From positions 10,264,679-10,328,678 of the forward strand of contig SSNP01000001.1 of NCBI GenBank assembly GCA_006937955.1: a stretch of 64,000 bases of DNA. The letters are read 5' to 3'. Of the stretch, positions 33,661-45,575 are shown piece after piece. The stretch is from Pachypanchax playfairii (lineage: Eukaryota > Chordata > Actinopteri > Cyprinodontiformes > Aplocheilidae). Made by a program: the position numbers and the translations under genes. The stretch's first letter is position 1; each line of letters begins with the position of its first letter. Below the pieces are notes generated by a model. That model was not told where the DNA came from. It was given only the letters and a program-made list of their open reading frames with translations, and ran no database searches.

Positions 33661-36407
33661 ATGACCATCTAATCTGTTACCATGTAACTGTGAGTTCTTT
33701 GTTTCCTTCTTCTTATTCTAGCTCTGAAAAAAGGCAAGTTTGTTTCAGCCATCCATAACACCAAAAATACATTCACTTCTCATTTGAAAACTTGAATGTG
33801 TTTAGATTCTCAAATCTAAAAAAATAAAAAATCAAGCTTTTGAGGTGTTGTTGAGAAAAAATAAATCCACATTTGCCGTCACTATTTCTGTAAATATTTA
33901 AAGAAAGAATCCATCAAGTATCAGGACAAACATGAGAAAAGATACAAATGACTATTTAGCCATAAATAGGGTTAAATTTCCAGGGCTTATTCTAGAAGCA
34001 GAACAGGGTATTAATTCCAGATGAATTAAAACATGCAGAAAACTGATAGATTGTGGAGCGAAACAGCACTGGTTAAATTGGTCTCTGTGGAGCTCTCCTC
34101 AGGCAAACGGAAACATGATGCAACACAGAGCAAAACTTCTGGAGAAACTCAAATGACTCTGCTTGAAGCAGTATAAGAGTTATGAAATTTTTAAAAAATA
34201 GGGAGAAGAAAAGAAAAACCTGCCACAGGAGATAACCTGCTAAAATTTTCAACGAAAACAGAGTTTGTATGAAGGAGATTTCCTGTTGACTCTCCTAACA
34301 TCTATATTCTATTTGGGTCACAACTGACAAAAATGTGTTGTAGTTCTCCTGTTTGGTTGCCAAGACTGATAGTTTAAGATCCACTTGTAAAATACAATAA
34401 AACAGAGAAAGTAAGGACATGTTTATGAACAGGAATTATACATTTTTTAGCCTTGGTGACATAGCAGATCTCCCTACCCTTAGTTCCCAGCGACCCTGAA
34501 CAGGAAGAAGCAGGTTTAACCCTGTAAGACCCAACTCATCAAAAAATAACAAGAAAATTCTGATTTGTTGGGAATTTAGAACAAAATCCACACACTTTTT
34601 TTAAGCTATAGCTTGTTTTTTATTATTCTTTGTATCACATTTCATAAATTGGCCATTTTTATTGTTTAATTGTAATTTAAAGAATTAGTTAATATGCATA
34701 AATATGCGCTGATAGGAATCTACTCTGGTTCTCTTTAGCTGAGCTGTAACGGGGAAAAAAGATTAATTAAAAAATGAATGAATGAACGAACATTATTTCA
34801 ATAGATTATTTTTAAAAATGACTTAGATTTTTGACGTTATTCTTGTCGTAACTTCTCAAAAAAATTAGCAATGATTTTCCTGAAAAACTGGATCATTTAC
34901 TGGGAGGAACCATGTTAGAAATGATTAAAACTAAACTTGATCTGCATGTGGTGGCATGATAATCCCACGAGGCAAAATACATGTCAGATCATATTCAACA
35001 GGTTTTTAAGAAAAGTATTGATCATGTTAATGAGATAAAGGTCTCAGAAACTATTGTAGCAAATATGATACAAATGGTATTATATAAAATGGATGGATAG
35101 AAGTAGCAATATGTCATTCATGATTTATTTAGCTGCTTAAAAACAAGTAAAACACTATTGAAAAAAAAACAATTATATATGGGAGAAATTTGCATTGCTC
35201 TCCTTGTACCAGTGTACTGTATATACAACTCAAATACGGAGCTGATTTTGACATGATTAAATCTTAAATTTGCAGGTAAAATGAGAAAATTCAGCCTATA
35301 AATACAGTATATATACACAATACAGACTCATGAACTATTTGCCTGAATTTTTAAAGTGGAGACATAAAAGTAGAGACACAGGCTGCCTGCTGGAGAGAGC
35401 TGTGTGCCACATTAGGAAGTCTTAGATATATATTTTAGTAAAGCAAAGCAGTGCACGTCTTGTAGGTAATGTAGTTATTCAGTAAAATTCTGTTAAATGA
35501 TATTGTTTCAGTTACAGAGACACCATCTGACAAACTCTTTGGAAAAGTGACGAGGAACTTGAGCAAAAACGCTAAAAATAGAAAACAAAACAGCTGTTTT
35601 AGTTTGTATTTTTGAACAGAAAGTTATTATTTGTCATAGAAAATGTTCAGTTTGGAAATAAAATTCTGCTCTTCCTGTACTTGTTACTTTGCTTAAAAAA
35701 ATAAATGGTTTAAACAAATTGATTTTCTAAAACAGCACAGATTCATTAAAGTAGAACAGTTGCCTTTTAGAACTGGTGAACCCCTGCTGTCCCGCTGTGT
35801 TTACATGGTTGGAAATTTGGAAATTGACACATCAGAATTGACAACCTGAAGATAAACAGTGTGAAGAAAGAGCACATGCATTGTTCCTATTACCAATGAG
35901 CTAAGTAAAAAAGGAGAAGACAAAGACTGACAAAATTACCAGTTGTTTGGATTTAAGTGGACAAAATTAATGAAAGTCCACTAATTTATAATCCGCCACA
36001 TCCAAAAAAAAAAAAAAACATTTCTGAAAAGTTAGAAAATCTGCAAATGTTGAAATCAGTTAAATATAAAATGGAATAACTCATTTTTGTCTAGAATTTT
36101 TTTACTTAATTCCAGTTAAAAATCTTAAGTCAGATTTCAAAACATCAAAGATGGTTATTTTTGGCTCATTTATTTCTTAAAACCAGAAACATATTCAGCT
36201 GCTAATGAGACACCATCCATGTTCTGATCTGTATCTCTTTGTATTTTTTAGAGCTGATGGTGGTCTGAACCATCTGAACTGAAGTTTACCAACACAGACA
36301 GTTTTTCTTGTTTGCAACACACTCACACAGCAGATCCAAAGCAGATGTTGTCTGCCAAATTGATTCTAAGTCACACATGCACAGCTCACATGTGTGTCTC
36401 CTCACAG
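33661..36407. other. Unannotated intronic sequence with a SINE-tail fragment
   Basis: 34478-34518 (CGACCCTGAACAGGAAGAAG) is the 3' part of the GGAT-tailed fish SINE. 35085-35100 has a short ATGGATGG run. No other recognisable structure in about 2.7 kb. Confidence 0.4.
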
Positions 36408-36485
36408 GGACACTACAGAGTGGAGGTGTGTGTCAGGCATGATGATGTGCCACAGAGGGAGCGAGACTGCTGGGTTACTGGAGCA
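36408..36485 (+). CDS. Exon-like segment of unknown origin, phase 0-0
   Basis: A 78-bp stretch open in one frame (HYRVEVCVRHDDVPQRER then DCWVTGA) lies between an acceptor TGTCTCCTCACAG|G at 36407 and a donor GCA|GTATGT at 36486. It is GC-richer than its surroundings. I do not recognise the peptide and see no neighbouring exon. It could be a real plus-strand exon, a pseudogene fragment or chance. It lies antisense to the presumed ctnnd2 intron. Confidence 0.2.
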
Positions 36486-36740
36486 GTATGTATCCAGGGA
36501 ATGCACAAAAACACACCTGGACAAAGAATGTCAGTGAAGGCAGCGGAAGCAGGCAGAAGTTATTTTTAGATGCTAACTTTTTCATCACCACACACGCCAA
36601 GTCCATACCGAGCAAGCCAATACACCATAAGGCCTTAAACCACAGGTTCTTTGACAGACTAAAATATATACTTCTTGTACTTTTGGTTTGAAATTAAGTT
36701 TTAAAAGACAGTGAAACAAATTATCACCACTCTCTATCTA

Positions 36741-37132
36741 CAGGGTGGGCGATTTATATGTATACACCTTAATAAAATGGAAATGGTTGGTGATATTAAC
36801 GTCCTGTTTGTGGCACATTAGTATATGTGAGGGTGCAAACTTTTAAATAAAAAATAAAGTTACGTTAAATAATAATAAAGTTACGTTAAAACCAAGCACA
36901 CCATTGTTTTTCTTGTGAAATTACCAATAAGTTTGATGTGTCACATGACCGTCTTCCTATTAAAAAAACAAAAGTTGGATCCAAGATGGCCGACTTCAAA
37001 ATGGCTACCATGGTCTCCATCCATCTTGAAAAGTTTGCCTCCTCACATATACTAATGTGCCACAAACAGGACGTTAATATCACCAACCATTCCCATTTTA
37101 TTAAGGTGTATCCATGTAAATGGCCCACCCTG
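36741..37132. mobile_element. Tc1/mariner-type MITE with long TIRs and TA target
   Basis: CAGGGTGGGC at the left and GCCCACCCTG at the right, each followed inward by about 90 bp that pair as inverted repeats (ACCTTAATAAAATGG, then TGGTGATATTAACGTCCTG and TTTGTGGCACATTAGTATAT). TA flanks both ends (36739-36740 and 37133-37134). The 392-bp copy carries no transposase. Overlapping open stretches on both strands result from its near-palindromic structure. Confidence 0.8.
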
Positions 37133-37136
37133 TATA

Positions 37137-37140
<4 letters not shown>

Positions 37141-37169
<29 letters not shown>
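37141..37169. repeat. (AT)n microsatellite
   Basis: Fourteen AT units immediately right of the TA-flanked MITE. Confidence 0.95.
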
Positions 37170-37171
<2 letters not shown>

Positions 37172-37799
37172 ATAGAACTCTTGAAATATTTAGAATTTGG
37201 GCAAAAACATTCACTGAAGTCTTGTTTTCCAGCTTGTGCAAATCTACCTTATATTCCAGTTCTTAGGTTCTTCATGATAGTGATATAGACTAGAATACAA
37301 CATACACAAAATTAACACGAAAACCACAAACTGGTCAAATCCTTCACAAACTTTATTACACGCTAACATTAACTTCCACTGATCTGTCTGTCACTCACAC
37401 AACAGCAATGGCATCCTGCATCCTGAGTGTAGAGTGTTTTTTTTTCTGTGAATATAACGACAATAACTGTGTGGTAACAAACTTTATTTCTAAATGGATT
37501 ACCAGTGATGTCAATCAGATACGATGTGGAGAATGAAGATGCCTCAGTGTTGGTAAGTTTGCTTTTTTCTGTTCAATCAGTCCGACGCTTTTTATTGCAG
37601 GCGCTATCATTACTAACGTTTCCTCAAGGATCGTACCCCACATGATGCATGTGTTGAAATTGTGTTGTTTTGGAAGACTAGTATTAGGCCGGAACCACAA
37701 ACATTATTATTTGCGAAAATGTACTTTTGGACGCAAGTCGCAAAATATTTTACCCATGAAAATATGTCCGTATACGATAGTTTATTTTTATTCTTATGA
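37170..37799. other. No recognised feature
   Basis: AT-rich. Short frames on the minus strand at 37515-37900 show no similarity. Confidence 0.4.
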
Positions 37800-38274
37800 C
37801 TGTGGTGCATAAGTTTTTTCTTAGAGGGCGCCACTGAGGCAAAAAAAAAATGTGTCGCACCTTTAAGTTCCGCCTCTCTGTGTTCGTGATACGATAGCAA
37901 TGTTAGCAGCGTTGGCTGTTATACGTGCACGCACGCCATCTTTGTTACGATGGACACTTCATGGGTTAGTTACATTTATAAAATTGTTTTGGTTTCACGT
38001 GTCTTCGCAGCATTGTAAACAACTCATAAATTATAGTTCTTCAGGATATGTGCGTGTGCATGCTAAGTTGATTGACAGGTGTACTATGCGTATGGCTAAT
38101 GCTAATGGGTGGCACTCAGTGAAAATTTAAAACCCCAGGACAGGGGGCTGTGAGAAAGTAAAAAACTTGACGTTTTCCTACATTATATTACAGAACCGGA
38201 TCAGGCTATGACTTTAATGTAATTTCAAAAATCATACATAACTCCTGAAAAGAGGAAAACTCCAGATTGCAGCT
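37800..38274 (+). repeat. TTAA-type element (MDTSW leader family), copy 1
   Basis: Shares GGGCGCCACTGAGG, CCTCTCTGTGTTCGTGATAC and TTTGTTACGATGGACACTTC with 50650-51020. Both copies end in ACTCCTGAAAAG..GGAAAACTCCAGATTGCAGCT. Here the right end abuts TTAA (38275-38278). The left end is uncertain. Confidence 0.6.
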
Positions 38275-38278
38275 TTAA

Positions 38279-39546
38279 TGCAACGCTTGCTTGATGTAAG
38301 ATTCTAAATACCAAATGTAGGAATCTTTATATAAAGAAAGTGATGATTAATGGATGAAGACTCAAGATAAATTTATTATTAATTTTGTATTTTTTATTTT
38401 ATTTTTAAACCACTTGGCTGTAGTATTTTTCAGCCCATTTCCATGTATCAATTTTACATTATTAGCTTGGGACTCAGCAAGCTGCTGATCTAAAGCTAGC
38501 CTCGACTACATCAGGTATCCTTTGATCACTTAGTAATGCCAACGCACTGAGCCGTTTTCTGATGAGGAGAAAGTCACAGACCAAAAGAAGCAGCAGACTC
38601 TCCATCCCATGTGCTTCAAATGTAGAACTGATCAAAGAACCTTTAAGAAAAAGCACTGATTCTCTATCGCCTTTCAATAACTTCATTAGTTTGGATTTCA
38701 AATACATTTTTCACATTTTTTATCGCACTTAATCTAACGGCTGGATTTCTGCAGCCATGTCTGCATTATACTCCTGTTTGAATATCTCTTCTTATGTTTG
38801 CTCCCCCCACAGGAGGGGGAAGATGTTGGTTCAAAGCTGATCTATTGAATATATAAACAAAGCATGCCTCAGTGATTTAGTAATGCGTGAGCACTGAGTG
38901 GGTTTTCTAGTTGAGCAAAAGCACAAATGAATTCAATATGCAATAGAAAAAATATATTAAAGCTCTGTGAGCACTTGCCCACTAACTGATGGTGGTGAAT
39001 GGAATATTCTGTGATATTGAAGGAAAGTTTGCATTCAGCGTAGATAGGCAAAATGTTAAATATACGGTGTTGCCTGCTGATGAATTCAGTTAAAATAAAA
39101 CACCTTCCATTGCACAGGGAATTAAGTCCAACATTAAACATAAATCACTAAATGTAATTTGTTTGAAAATGAGTTTAATTTTTCCAGAACACTTGCATCG
39201 ATTTTTTTTTTGTGTGAAAGGGAAGATTGTTTTATTATCAGCGTGAAGCTGTTTCACATCTAGTGTTGAGATGGTAACTGGTTTTAATTGTTAACATGCT
39301 CAAATTTCCTACAGTTGGTGTTACGGTAGATTTTTTACTTGTAGTGAGTTAAGAAACAGTTTTTATGATAGTCTCACCATTTGTACAATATGCAAGAAAG
39401 ACAATGTGATGAGGGAAACACAGATTCCTACAGTTAGTGCAAGTTAGCAAACCTTTTGACCTGCTTTTCTCCTTTAAATAAGGAGCTTTTATTAGTTTAA
39501 CTTATGCCTTGTCAAATTTATTTTGCTGTTTTAATCACAGGGTATA
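38279..39546. other. Unannotated intronic sequence
   Basis: No coding or mobile feature recognised before the Incomer element. Confidence 0.4.
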
Positions 39547-40771
39547 TACACTCACCAGCCACTTTATTAGGTACACCTGTCCAACTGCTCGTTAACACTT
39601 AATTTCTATTCAGCCAATCACATGGCGGCAACTCAGTGCATTTAGGCATGTACATATGGTCAAGACAATCTCCTGCAGTTCAAACCGAGCATCAGTATGG
39701 GGAAGAAAGGTGATTTGAGTGACTTTGAACGTGGCATGGTTGTTGGTGCCAGAATGGCTGGTCTGAGTATTTCAGAAACTGCTGATCTACTGGGATTTTC
39801 ACGCACAACCATCTCTAGGGTTTACAGAGAATGGTCCGAAAAAGAAAAAATATCCAGTGAGCGGCAGTTCTGTGGGCGGAAATGCCTTGTTGATGCCAGA
39901 GGTCAGAGGAGAATGGCCAGACTGGTTCGAGCTGATAGAAAGGCAACAGTGACTCAAATAACCACTCGTTACAACCAAGGTAGGCAGAAGAGCATCTCTG
40001 AACGCACAGTACGTCGAACTTTGAGGCAGATGGGCTACAGCAGCAGAAGACCACGCCGGGTGCCACTCCTTTCAGCTAAGAACAGGAAACTGAGGCTACA
40101 ATTTGCACAAGCTCATCGAAATTGGACAATAGAAGATTGGAAAAACGTTGCCTGGTCTGATGAGTCTCGATTTCTGCTGCGACATTCAGATGGTAGGGTC
40201 AGAATTTGGCGTCAACAACATGAAAGCATGGATCCATCCTGCCTTGTATCAACGGTTCAGGCTGGTGGTGGTGGTGTAATGGTGTGGGGAATATTTTCTT
40301 GGCACTCTTTGGGCCCCTTGGTACCAATTGAGCATCGTTACAACGCCACAGCCTACCTGAGTATTGTTGCTGACCATGTCCATCCCTTTATGACCACAAT
40401 GTACCCAACTTCTGATGGCTACTTTCAGCAGGATAATGCGCCATGTCATAAAGCTGGAATCATCTCGGACTGGTTTCTTGAACATGACAATGAGTTCACT
40501 GTACTCAAATGGCCTCCACAGTCACCAGATCTCAATCCAATAGAGCATCTTTGGGATGTGGTGGAACGGGAGATTCGCATCATGGATGTGCAGCCGACAA
40601 ATCTGCGCCAACTGTGTGATGCCATCATGTCAATATGGACCAAACTCTCTGAGGAATGCTTCCAGCACCTTGTTGAATCTATGCCATGAAGAATTGAGGC
40701 AGTTCTGAAGGCAAAAGGGGGTCCAACCCATTACTAGTATGGCGTACCTAATAAAGTGGCCGGTGAGTGTA
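39547..40771 (+). mobile_element. Intact Tc1/mariner DD36E (Incomer-type) transposon
   Basis: The terminal inverted repeats (TA)CACTCACCRGCCACTTTATT continue to AGGTACRCC, about 30 bp long with two mismatches between ends. TA dinucleotides flank both sides (39545-39546 and 40772-40773). The 1225-bp element holds one uninterrupted transposase gene of 330 codons with a 150-bp leader. Nearly matching TIRs and an open frame indicate recent insertion. The short TIR, TA target and DD36E triad assign it to the Tc1/mariner superfamily, Incomer family. It lies antisense to the presumed ctnnd2 transcript. Confidence 0.93.
39697..40689 (+). CDS. Tc1/mariner transposase, DD36E type
   Basis: The 330-residue protein is expected to act in the nucleus by binding the element's TIRs, cutting the DNA and pasting it at TA sites. 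Residues 8-47 (DFERGMVVGARMAGLSIS, then TISRVYREW) form the first helix-turn-helix, and 84-115 (TVTQITTRYN, then SERTVRRTLRQMGY) the second. Between them is a GRPR-like CGRKC at 59-63. The catalytic triad is D155 (VAWSDESRF), D246 (YFQQDNAPCH) and E283 (LNPIEHLWD). The D246-E283 spacing is 36 residues, where classical Tc1 has 34, and this is the mark of the Incomer family. The length is normal. The start is the ATG at 39697, in a MGKKGDLSDFERG context typical of the family. There is no stop or frameshift, so the enzyme could be active, though activity is inferred only. Confidence 0.95.
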   Translation: MGKKGDLSDFERGMVVGARMAGLSISETADLLGFSRTTISRVYREWSEKEKISSERQFCGRKCLVDARGQRRMARLVRADRKATVTQITTRYNQGRQKSISERTVRRTLRQMGYSSRRPRRVPLLSAKNRKLRLQFAQAHRNWTIEDWKNVAWSDESRFLLRHSDGRVRIWRQQHESMDPSCLVSTVQAGGGGVMVWGIFSWHSLGPLVPIEHRYNATAYLSIVADHVHPFMTTMYPTSDGYFQQDNAPCHKAGIISDWFLEHDNEFTVLKWPPQSPDLNPIEHLWDVVEREIRIMDVQPTNLRQLCDAIMSIWTKLSEECFQHLVESMP

Positions 40772-40773
40772 TA

Positions 40774-41715
40774 GTCCAACTGTTTTTATGCCGTGTATCA
40801 ATTTTGTGTACTACAATTAGCTTGTTGCATATTTTGCAGGTGATTAAGTCCATCTTGAAGTTTTACGACAGAGTGATACTACAGAGAAACAATGCTAAAT
40901 AATAAAAGCAATAATGAAAATAATAATTACTATATTACATTTAGACAGCTGGAAAACCTGCTGTCTGTGCAATAGTTTCAGTCTGTAGGAGAATATTTTG
41001 CGTATTCAATATATTTTCCAAAAACTGGGATATTGATGACTTTGAAACTTTTTTTCACAAAATAAACATGACTGAGATTTTCACACTGTTTCATCAGTAT
41101 TTCTATCAAATCAAAGTGAAACAGAGTATTACTCTTTAAGATGTACAGGCTTGTACATTTTGCACACGGTCCCTCTCACATGGGTTTTGTTATGTGTTAT
41201 TATAAAGCAAATGGTCCAACAATACTTGGATTTTTCCTCTCAATCCAAGTTTGGCTTTATACCAGCTGTGTGGTGGAGTGCGTGTGGAGGAGAGCTGAGA
41301 GTGTCACATGTGCAGAGCATTGGTTTTTATTTTGGCTCTTGTGCTAAGAGATTTCAGCATGTCACACACTGAATGCTGCTGCAGCTGCATGCTATCTATA
41401 GTTTAAGTGTCAGGTAAGTGCGTCCGTACACAACAGCAAAACACAAACAAACTGTTATGGGTCAAGAAACTGACCCCATATCAGTAGCCATGCAACTTTT
41501 ACAATAGTTTTAGTGACAGTGAACAAGACTCAGTGTTCATATTTGACTAAAATACAGTAAACATTAAGAATCAGATGCATATCCAATTGCAAACTAACAA
41601 ATCTCAGTGTCTTCGGTATAAAAAAAATGCATCTTTTTGGTTCAAAAATCCTCCCTTTATTTAGACTATAGAATTAGTTGGGCATTTTGCACATGTTTAT
41701 TGGTAATTCAGTAAG
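40774..41715. other. Unannotated intronic sequence
   Basis: Two overlapping short frames at 41141-41372 lack similarity. No transposon ends. Confidence 0.4.
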
Positions 41716-42288
41716 TTAAACAGGCCATTTCACTCAGATTTCATGACTTTGTGGTTATTTCTTCAGTATTAACCTGTAATATGAAACATTTTATATCTAA
41801 AAAACTGTTAGGAAACACTGATTAACAGACCTTTCAATCTATCTGCATGAAGATTCGGCCAGCTTTGGCTCCAACTCGTTAATATTCATTATGCAAATTT
41901 GCTCGACTCAGATTGGTTAACAAACTAGCCTATGAGAGCAAGGTATACTGTTTTTCTCCGCAACGCATGGCAGCAGTGCACCGAGTCATTTCCTGTTTGC
42001 TACGTCTTATGTGAACAGCTTTTAGCCAGCAGCATGCTAGGCGTGGTCTCAACTGCGGGAGCTGATGAATACTAACGAACAAAGGAGTTGTGACAAAACA
42101 GATACAGGCCGTTCGGACTCGGGAGAACTCGGGTTTTATCTCCACCTGTGTAGTTTGAGAGATACAAACTGAAAGAGAAGTTGTTGACCTGTTTTTACAC
42201 CCACTATGAAGGTAAGAACACCTGTGGAGCTAAAATATTCAACAGAAACCTCAGAAAAAACTGTTTTTAATGGAAGGGCCTTTTTAAA
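41716..42288. repeat. AGAGGCC-terminus element, copy 2 (no nested insert)
   Basis: Left TTAAACAGGCCATTTCA and right AATGGAAGGGCCTTTTTAAA. Aligns along its length to 32381-33660 with the 0.73-kb nested part missing, and carries about 30 extra bases near 42190-42220. Its empty site dates the nested insertion in the other copy. Confidence 0.75.
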
Positions 42289-43139
42289 GTTGTTTTGAAA
42301 CCAATTATTTTATTTTTCAGGCCGGTATTACACACTGTGTGCACATACTGAGTTCAGGCTTTCAGGTAAGTTCATAAAATTCAAAATATACCCAGAAATC
42401 GAAACTATTGTGTCTTTAATGATCTGCTGCTGAGCATTCATTTCCTTCATCACAGTCATCTTGTATGTCAATGGACAGAACAACAATTCTGCACAACTTT
42501 TTACATTTTAACCATCAACAGATAATGGACTTATATAGATAGTAGACCGTTTTTCTTTGTATTGTGTCACAGCGTTGATGCAGAACTTTCAATTTCTGAA
42601 TTACTCATCCTACAAATGAGTAATGTCCACACCTCTCTTGGGTTGCATCATGTCTCTTTTCCTTCACATCAACACTTTTGACCTGACTCTGCTCATCTCC
42701 TTCTGTTGCACATTATATCAACGTCTCCTGCGAATAAGACTTTGGCAGCTGCTCTGTTTTTCCGGCACTGCAGACACTTTCCAACACTTGCTACTGTAAC
42801 TGCCTTGATTTAAATGACTTTTTGAATTATGTCTACTAAATACAGCTCTTGCCTCATAATCTTCATCATTTCCTTCAATTACACTCACAATCCCCGGGCA
42901 CCAATCAATCTCTGGACTCCTTTTATGACTTGAAAGATGCAGAATGCCTGTTTCTCTCAATAACACTGACAGCCAGCTTACCTGCTTTTTTTGCAAGCTG
43001 TTCGTGGATTGTCGGAGGAAAAAAAGATGACAAGCAGAAGAAAACAAAAAGGAGGGGAAAATTGCCTCTCTAATTAAACACAAAACAGGTTTGGCAATGT
43101 TCCAATCCACTTATATTCAGCAAATGGGTGAGTCCCTAC
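42289..43139 (-). other. ctnnd2 intron downstream of the exon
   Basis: Sequence immediately 3' of the exon on the gene strand. An open stretch at 42718-43110 (minus) is intronic, with no similarity to delta-catenin. Confidence 0.5.
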
Positions 43140-43270
43140 CTGCTCTTTGACAGAGGCAAGGATGGATGAGGTCGTCTCAGTCTCTGATCTGTCTCCATTG
43201 GAGGCTGGCATCACTGGGGCAACCATCGCCCCCTTCTCCTGCTCTGCTGGCTGGTCCGGCACAGGCATTT
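43140..43270 (-). CDS. ctnnd2: ctnnd2 (delta-catenin 2) N-terminal coding exon
   Basis: Delta-catenin 2 is an armadillo-repeat protein that binds the cadherin juxtamembrane tail at neuronal junctions and helps shape dendrites and synapses. This minus-strand exon of 131 bp completes one codon with AA and then encodes 43 residues, from MPVPDQPAEQEKG to SETETTSSILASVKEQ. By memory the human protein has MPVPDQP, SNGDGSETETTS and AILASVKEQ in the same order. ARVCF, p120 and PKP4 share only the ILASVKEQ part, so ctnnd2 fits best. The acceptor is TTTATATTAG|AA after a T-rich tract, and the donor is CAG|GTAGGG. The exon starts in phase 1 and ends in phase 0, just before the family's coiled-coil segment. 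No neighbouring ctnnd2 exon is visible here, consistent with very long introns. Confidence 0.88.
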
Positions 43271-44169
43271 CTAATATAAACACACACACAAAAAAAAACA
43301 TTAAATAATTAAAATTAACATTGTTAAAGTAGTTAAGGTTATTGCCACCTGTCTTCTTTGCATAAATATCAGAGACACTTTTCTGCAGCAGTGTTAAAGG
43401 ATGTGAACTTCTTAATGTGTTTCAACAGAAAATGATACAAAATATGAAGCTACAACAAGTTAAATCCTGATAAAATTCAAATCACGTTTGCGTTGTCTCA
43501 CAACAGAGACAACTGTTGGCATAAGTGGGCTAGGCAGTTCCCAAGGGCACCACCTGGTGGAGGGGAAGTCACTGTAATCCCATAAACTATATATATGAAA
43601 AATTATAGTCATAATATATATCATATATACAGCTAACTGGACAATCTAGCACCTTTTTGATGTGTTGAATAGAATATAAAAGAAGTAATAATAATAATAA
43701 ACGACACCTGTAATTTCCCATTTAATTCACCTGACCCTAAACGTGAACTGCAAAGCCAAGCTCTGTGGAGGGGGAAGGCACATGGATTAGCAATGAGAAG
43801 GTTGGAAATCGCCATGACAGATGTAAATAACATTCATCATGAAAAGAACCATCAAGTCCCTGCATGGGGGCAGAAACGGGGAAAAGAGGAGGAGGGAGAA
43901 AAGCTCCAATGTAAAGGTAGATGTCATATGCTAACATTAAATTTAATGGGTTTTGTCTTTTTATCTGAACTAGCTAACTAACCAAAAGTTGTCTAATGAT
44001 GCTGCAACGATGTACCTTTAGTTTAGCCTCTTTAATAATACATAATATGAAAATTAACAGGAATTGTTTTATAATTGGTCTTTTTAAATGAATTTCTTTG
44101 AGTATGAGATACACAATTAAATTCTTATAAGACGATTGTCTTGTTTTACTTGCAATGTGGGGGGGGGGC

Positions 44170-44263
<94 letters not shown>

Positions 44264-45384
44264 CATCCATCTCATCATTTAATGTTCATACCAAGAACAA
44301 AATGCAAATAAAAACCTTATTCTTTATTTATACTGTTGTTTCAAATCCATATTAATCACAATTTTCTACAAAAATCTTTTTCTGTCTTTTTTCCCCCAAT
44401 TAAATTCAGCGCATGAAGAAAATGTTACCCAGAGCTTTAAGGGTTAAAACCTTGTGATTTATTCCTGCAGTCTCACCAACTGAAACAAAGTATGATTCAC
44501 TGCTTTGTCTCCAACAAGCCCAGCCTGAACTTTTAAACACTATTTATAAACATTTTAACTAAAATCCATTTTTCTACACAAACTAAAATTTGACTAAAAA
44601 TTTAAATGATAGATGTTTTAGGAGAAATACACCCTTTAAACATGCCAGTCAGAAATTCTGTTATTCTGCTTAATAACCCTGAGACAACAATACTCCAGTC
44701 ACAGTGACTGATTGTGGCACATGAATAAATACCAAACATGAACTATTTTCAAACTTTAATTAGTCTGCAGCACACACACGCACACACACACACACACACA
44801 AGGCAAGACGTGTCACTTCCAATATGTTACTTTACAAATGGAGGTCCTTGTAGACTTGTTAAAATGTAATGCCCCAGTTATCACAATTTTATATTATATT
44901 TTTTCAGGATATAGACTGACAATCCATTTTAAAGAGACGAGTCTTTCTAATGATCGCCAACTGGGGAAAAAGAAAGCTTCATAACATTTGGGTCTTTAAG
45001 TGCCACCTAGTCAACTGAAACAATGAAACACCCGTCAGTCCTGCATGAAACACATCTGTCTGTTCTTTTCATTATATAATTTGAATAAACAGGCTTAATA
45101 TGAATCTGCTACCACAGTGTGGGTCACTACAGGCAGACATATTTCAGTGCTTTTAACAACCACATTAACTTGCCATCAGAGTCACATGTACTTCTCCTGA
45201 TATAAATTCTTCATTTTACAAAGAATAAGTTGTAAAACATTTATATAAATTAATGTTCTACAGCTGTGGGGTTTGTTTTTAAGCCACATTTATATCTGTT
45301 AATTCTGTTGTGTTGTGTCAGTTTTTCGTGTCTCCGATGTTTCCCTCTAGCCTTGTCCTATGTGAGGCAATCACAATAAAAATG
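43271..45384 (-). other. ctnnd2 intron upstream of the exon, with microsatellites
   Basis: Contains (CTAT)n at 44171-44262 and (CA)n at about 44772-44801. No exon encoding the expected first residues of delta-catenin was found. No transposon ends recognised before 45385. Confidence 0.5.
44171..44262. repeat. (CTAT)n tetranucleotide microsatellite
   Basis: About 23 near-perfect CTAT units ending in two CCAT variants. The repetitive YLSIYLSI open frame here is only its translation. Confidence 0.97.
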
Positions 45385-45575
45385 TTTTTTACTCCACTTT
45401 ATTTATATAGCACACTTAAAAGAAAACAATGTTTAACCAAGGTGCTGCACAATAAACAAATAGTGAATAAATACAAACAATACGCAAATATACAGTCAAT
45501 GTACTTTAAAACCCTTTGAATATAAATACGTCTTCAAAAAAGTTTTAAAAACTGGTAGGGAGGAAGCGTGCCTAA

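Noticed and set aside
42718..43110. 130-codon open stretch next to the ctnnd2 exon
   Set aside because: Lies in the intron past the donor at 43139, and its translation has no similarity to delta-catenin.
44155..44355. Repetitive YLSIYLSI peptide
   Set aside because: Translation of the (CTAT)n microsatellite only.
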